From positions 3,665,926 through 3,729,925 of the forward strand of contig OX345651.1 in the NCBI GenBank assembly GCA_947044365.1: a stretch of DNA of 64,000 nt, written 5' to 3'. A program made the position numbers and the translations under genes. Position 1 is the stretch's first letter. Each line of letters starts with the position of its first letter. The stretch is from Petrosia ficiformis. Its lineage: Eukaryota; Porifera; Demospongiae; Haplosclerida; Petrosiidae. This document shows, piece after piece, positions 62,425 through 64,000 of this stretch. The notes below the pieces were generated by a model. That model was not told where the DNA came from. It was given only the letters and a program-made list of their open reading frames with translations, and made no database searches.

Positions 62425-64000
62425 ATGAAAGAAAGCTTGATCTTGGCTGTGGTGGTGCTGTACTCAAGTTTCATTACCAATGGTATATTGGGTTATGAGT
62501 GTATCAGAAATGAAGATGATCCATATCATATAGCTGCCATATTGGAAAATGCATTAGCAAATGAACCCACCTCGCTTCGAAAGTTAGCTGGAGTGTTTTA
62601 CTCAGATCAAGAGAAACCACCACATTCAGTTAGAGTGCTCTATACTATTCAAATACCTTATAACACTAACTGCTCTACTGTTTGCACATGTTGGGAAAAG
62701 GTATGCAAGACAAATGATAACGTTACTTGTCCAGAAGGATTTTGTTGCTTTGAAAAGCTGTTTCTATGGGCTAGAATACCCCTCCTTGCTCATGATGATA
62801 TATACAGGACTCTTGAAATATGTCCATTTATTGTTGGAGGACTGAAGGAGAAAGAAGTTAGTATTACATTGAAGCTTGACAACTCAGTCACTGCAAATTC
62901 TCATATACATGTTAATTCAAATGACTTTCCATGTGCCTGGTGTGATGAGAATGCATATTCTGAACAGTTAATACATAATCAACATTTATCCAACACATTG
63001 GATCATGCATTCACTCTTCGATCTGATCAATCGCCTCTAGAAATTGCATTAATAACAGTAACTGCAAAGGTTAGTTTAAAGACATAAAGTTCATTGTAAA
63101 ATAGACTAAATATATCTTGTCTAGATGTATACATGCACAAACATTATATATTATATATATATATATAACAGTATACATTATACAGCTTATAGTATGGATG
63201 GTATCATATTAATACAGTAAGTTTAGAACAAGAAATGTTTACCTATTTCTCCAGAAAACAACTTTTATAGTTAGTGTTGTACTAAATTAAACACTTTAGT
63301 TAGTGCCTAAAATAACTTTTTTAAATACTTAAAAGTATATACTTTATTAGTTCATCTTAGTTAACTATATAAGTGCTACTTTTAGTAAGGCATTTTGAAT
63401 TGAAACTATAGCTAATTATATTACAGGTCTGACTATTGGCCAATAATGAGGAATTTTAGTTAGTTAACTAAACTATAAATGGTTTAAACTAGGAATATAC
63501 TAATATATACATAATGCAGATTGTTTCAAATGCATAGGCCATCTAAAGATTCGATACTAATTAATTTTAAACTAGCTGTTTTGGTAGTTATTAGCACGCT
63601 CTTTTAGGCATTGATTAGCATGGTTTCTCCATGTATAAGTCAACGATTTTAATTTTAATCTTACATGCTACATCATTACGATTCAGAAAATAATCTCACA
63701 TTTTTTTATCAAACACATGCACATGCAGTTGCAAGGTTTTGCAGTGAAAGGACAAGTGTTGCCATGGTTACACTATACACATGATCTAGCACAGGGTTAT
63801 GCCTCTCCATATCATAGACTCAAGAATGACTATTCTCTTGTTTTCCGTTACACAGCCTTCTTCATATCATATCTCCTGTTTCATATAATTATAATGATGC
63901 TTGTATACAATTCACGAAAGATAATTTATGACAAAGCATATAACTACATGAACAGAAATAGAAGGAACTGTTCTTTGTTCTCTTCATTTATTGTGACCTC
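62425..64000 (+). CDS. 7TM family member 4 (partial, runs off the window)
   Basis: Exon 1 62425-63069 (215 codons) and exon 2 from 63729 to the window end. Signal peptide MKESLILAVVVLYSSFITNG, then the ectodomain as in the 49559 copy. The donor GTTAGT and acceptor ACATGCAG frame a 659 bp phase 0 intron. Exon 2 begins LQGFAVKGQVLPWLHY, continues YTAFFISYLLFHIIIMMLVY (membrane segment 1), the basic loop NSRKIIYDKAYNYMNRNRRN and the start of segment 2. This exon 2 lies beyond the duplication, so this gene is the continuous original locus, while 49559 is its truncated duplicate. Exon 2 differs from members 1 and 2 much more than the two exon 1 copies differ from each other. Confidence 0.88.

Larger units (their letters stand above)
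50648..63493. repeat. Segmental tandem duplication, unit 2 (about 12.8 kb)
   Basis: Homologous segments 50650-50906, 53956-54235, 54290-56640 and 59854-63493 appear in the order of unit 1. Not shared: 50907-53955 (3.0 kb, extra here), 56645-59853 (3.2 kb, replacing 43110-46868 of unit 1), and the 1.5 kb repeat cluster of unit 1 is lacking. Confidence 0.85.

Overview
The window is metazoan nuclear DNA. It is AT-rich, genes are split by GT-AG introns (one exon is only 23 nt), and the gene set is animal: an erlin, a dCMP deaminase, LARGE-type glycosyltransferases and an ankyrin-ZU5-UPA protein. Compact head-to-head genes, very short tandem repeats built on the palindrome TACATGTA and many small inverted-repeat transposons would fit a demosponge of the Amphimedon type. 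That assignment is an inference; no sequence search was possible.

Layout. (1) 120-5409 (-): dCMP deaminase, 4 exons, head to head with (2) 5557-11493 (+): erlin, 10 exons; 147 bp separate the start codons. (3) 11.5-14.1 kb: intergenic, with a duplicated 0.25 kb block and a self-complementary minisatellite. (4) 14149-27122 (-): ankyrin repeat-ZU5-UPA protein, 11 exons, introns packed with microsatellites and MITEs. (5) 27972-33228 (+): ankyrin repeat plus coiled-coil protein, 6 exons, divergent from (4). (6) 33424-36431 (-): small protein resembling the DUF7918 type, 3 exons, convergent with (5). (7) 36.4-41 kb: repeats only.

(8) 38.5-63.5 kb is a tandem segmental duplication of about 12 kb. 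Each unit carries a single-exon LARGE-like glycosyltransferase on the minus strand (41056-43059 and 54606-56612) and members of a plus-strand two-exon family that I do not recognise: signal peptide, cysteine-rich ectodomain, seven predicted membrane segments, cytoplasmic tail. Intact members lie at 43265-45333 and 46104-48239. An exon-1-only member lies at 49559, a decayed exon 2 at 60091-61171, and a member at 62425 runs off the window end. The duplication breakpoint falls in an intron, which explains the orphan exon 1. The second unit has lost one receptor copy and carries instead a transposon-like gene (56852-57590) and MITEs.

The most notable item is the 7TM family. It has a GPCR-like N-out/C-in topology supported by the positive-inside rule, is tandemly duplicated, and its first member shares a 205 bp intergenic promoter region with a LARGE-like enzyme. 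In both copies of that enzyme the GT8 half has lost the second Asp of its DxD motif while the GT49 half keeps it. A link between the enzyme and the receptors is a hypothesis from position only.
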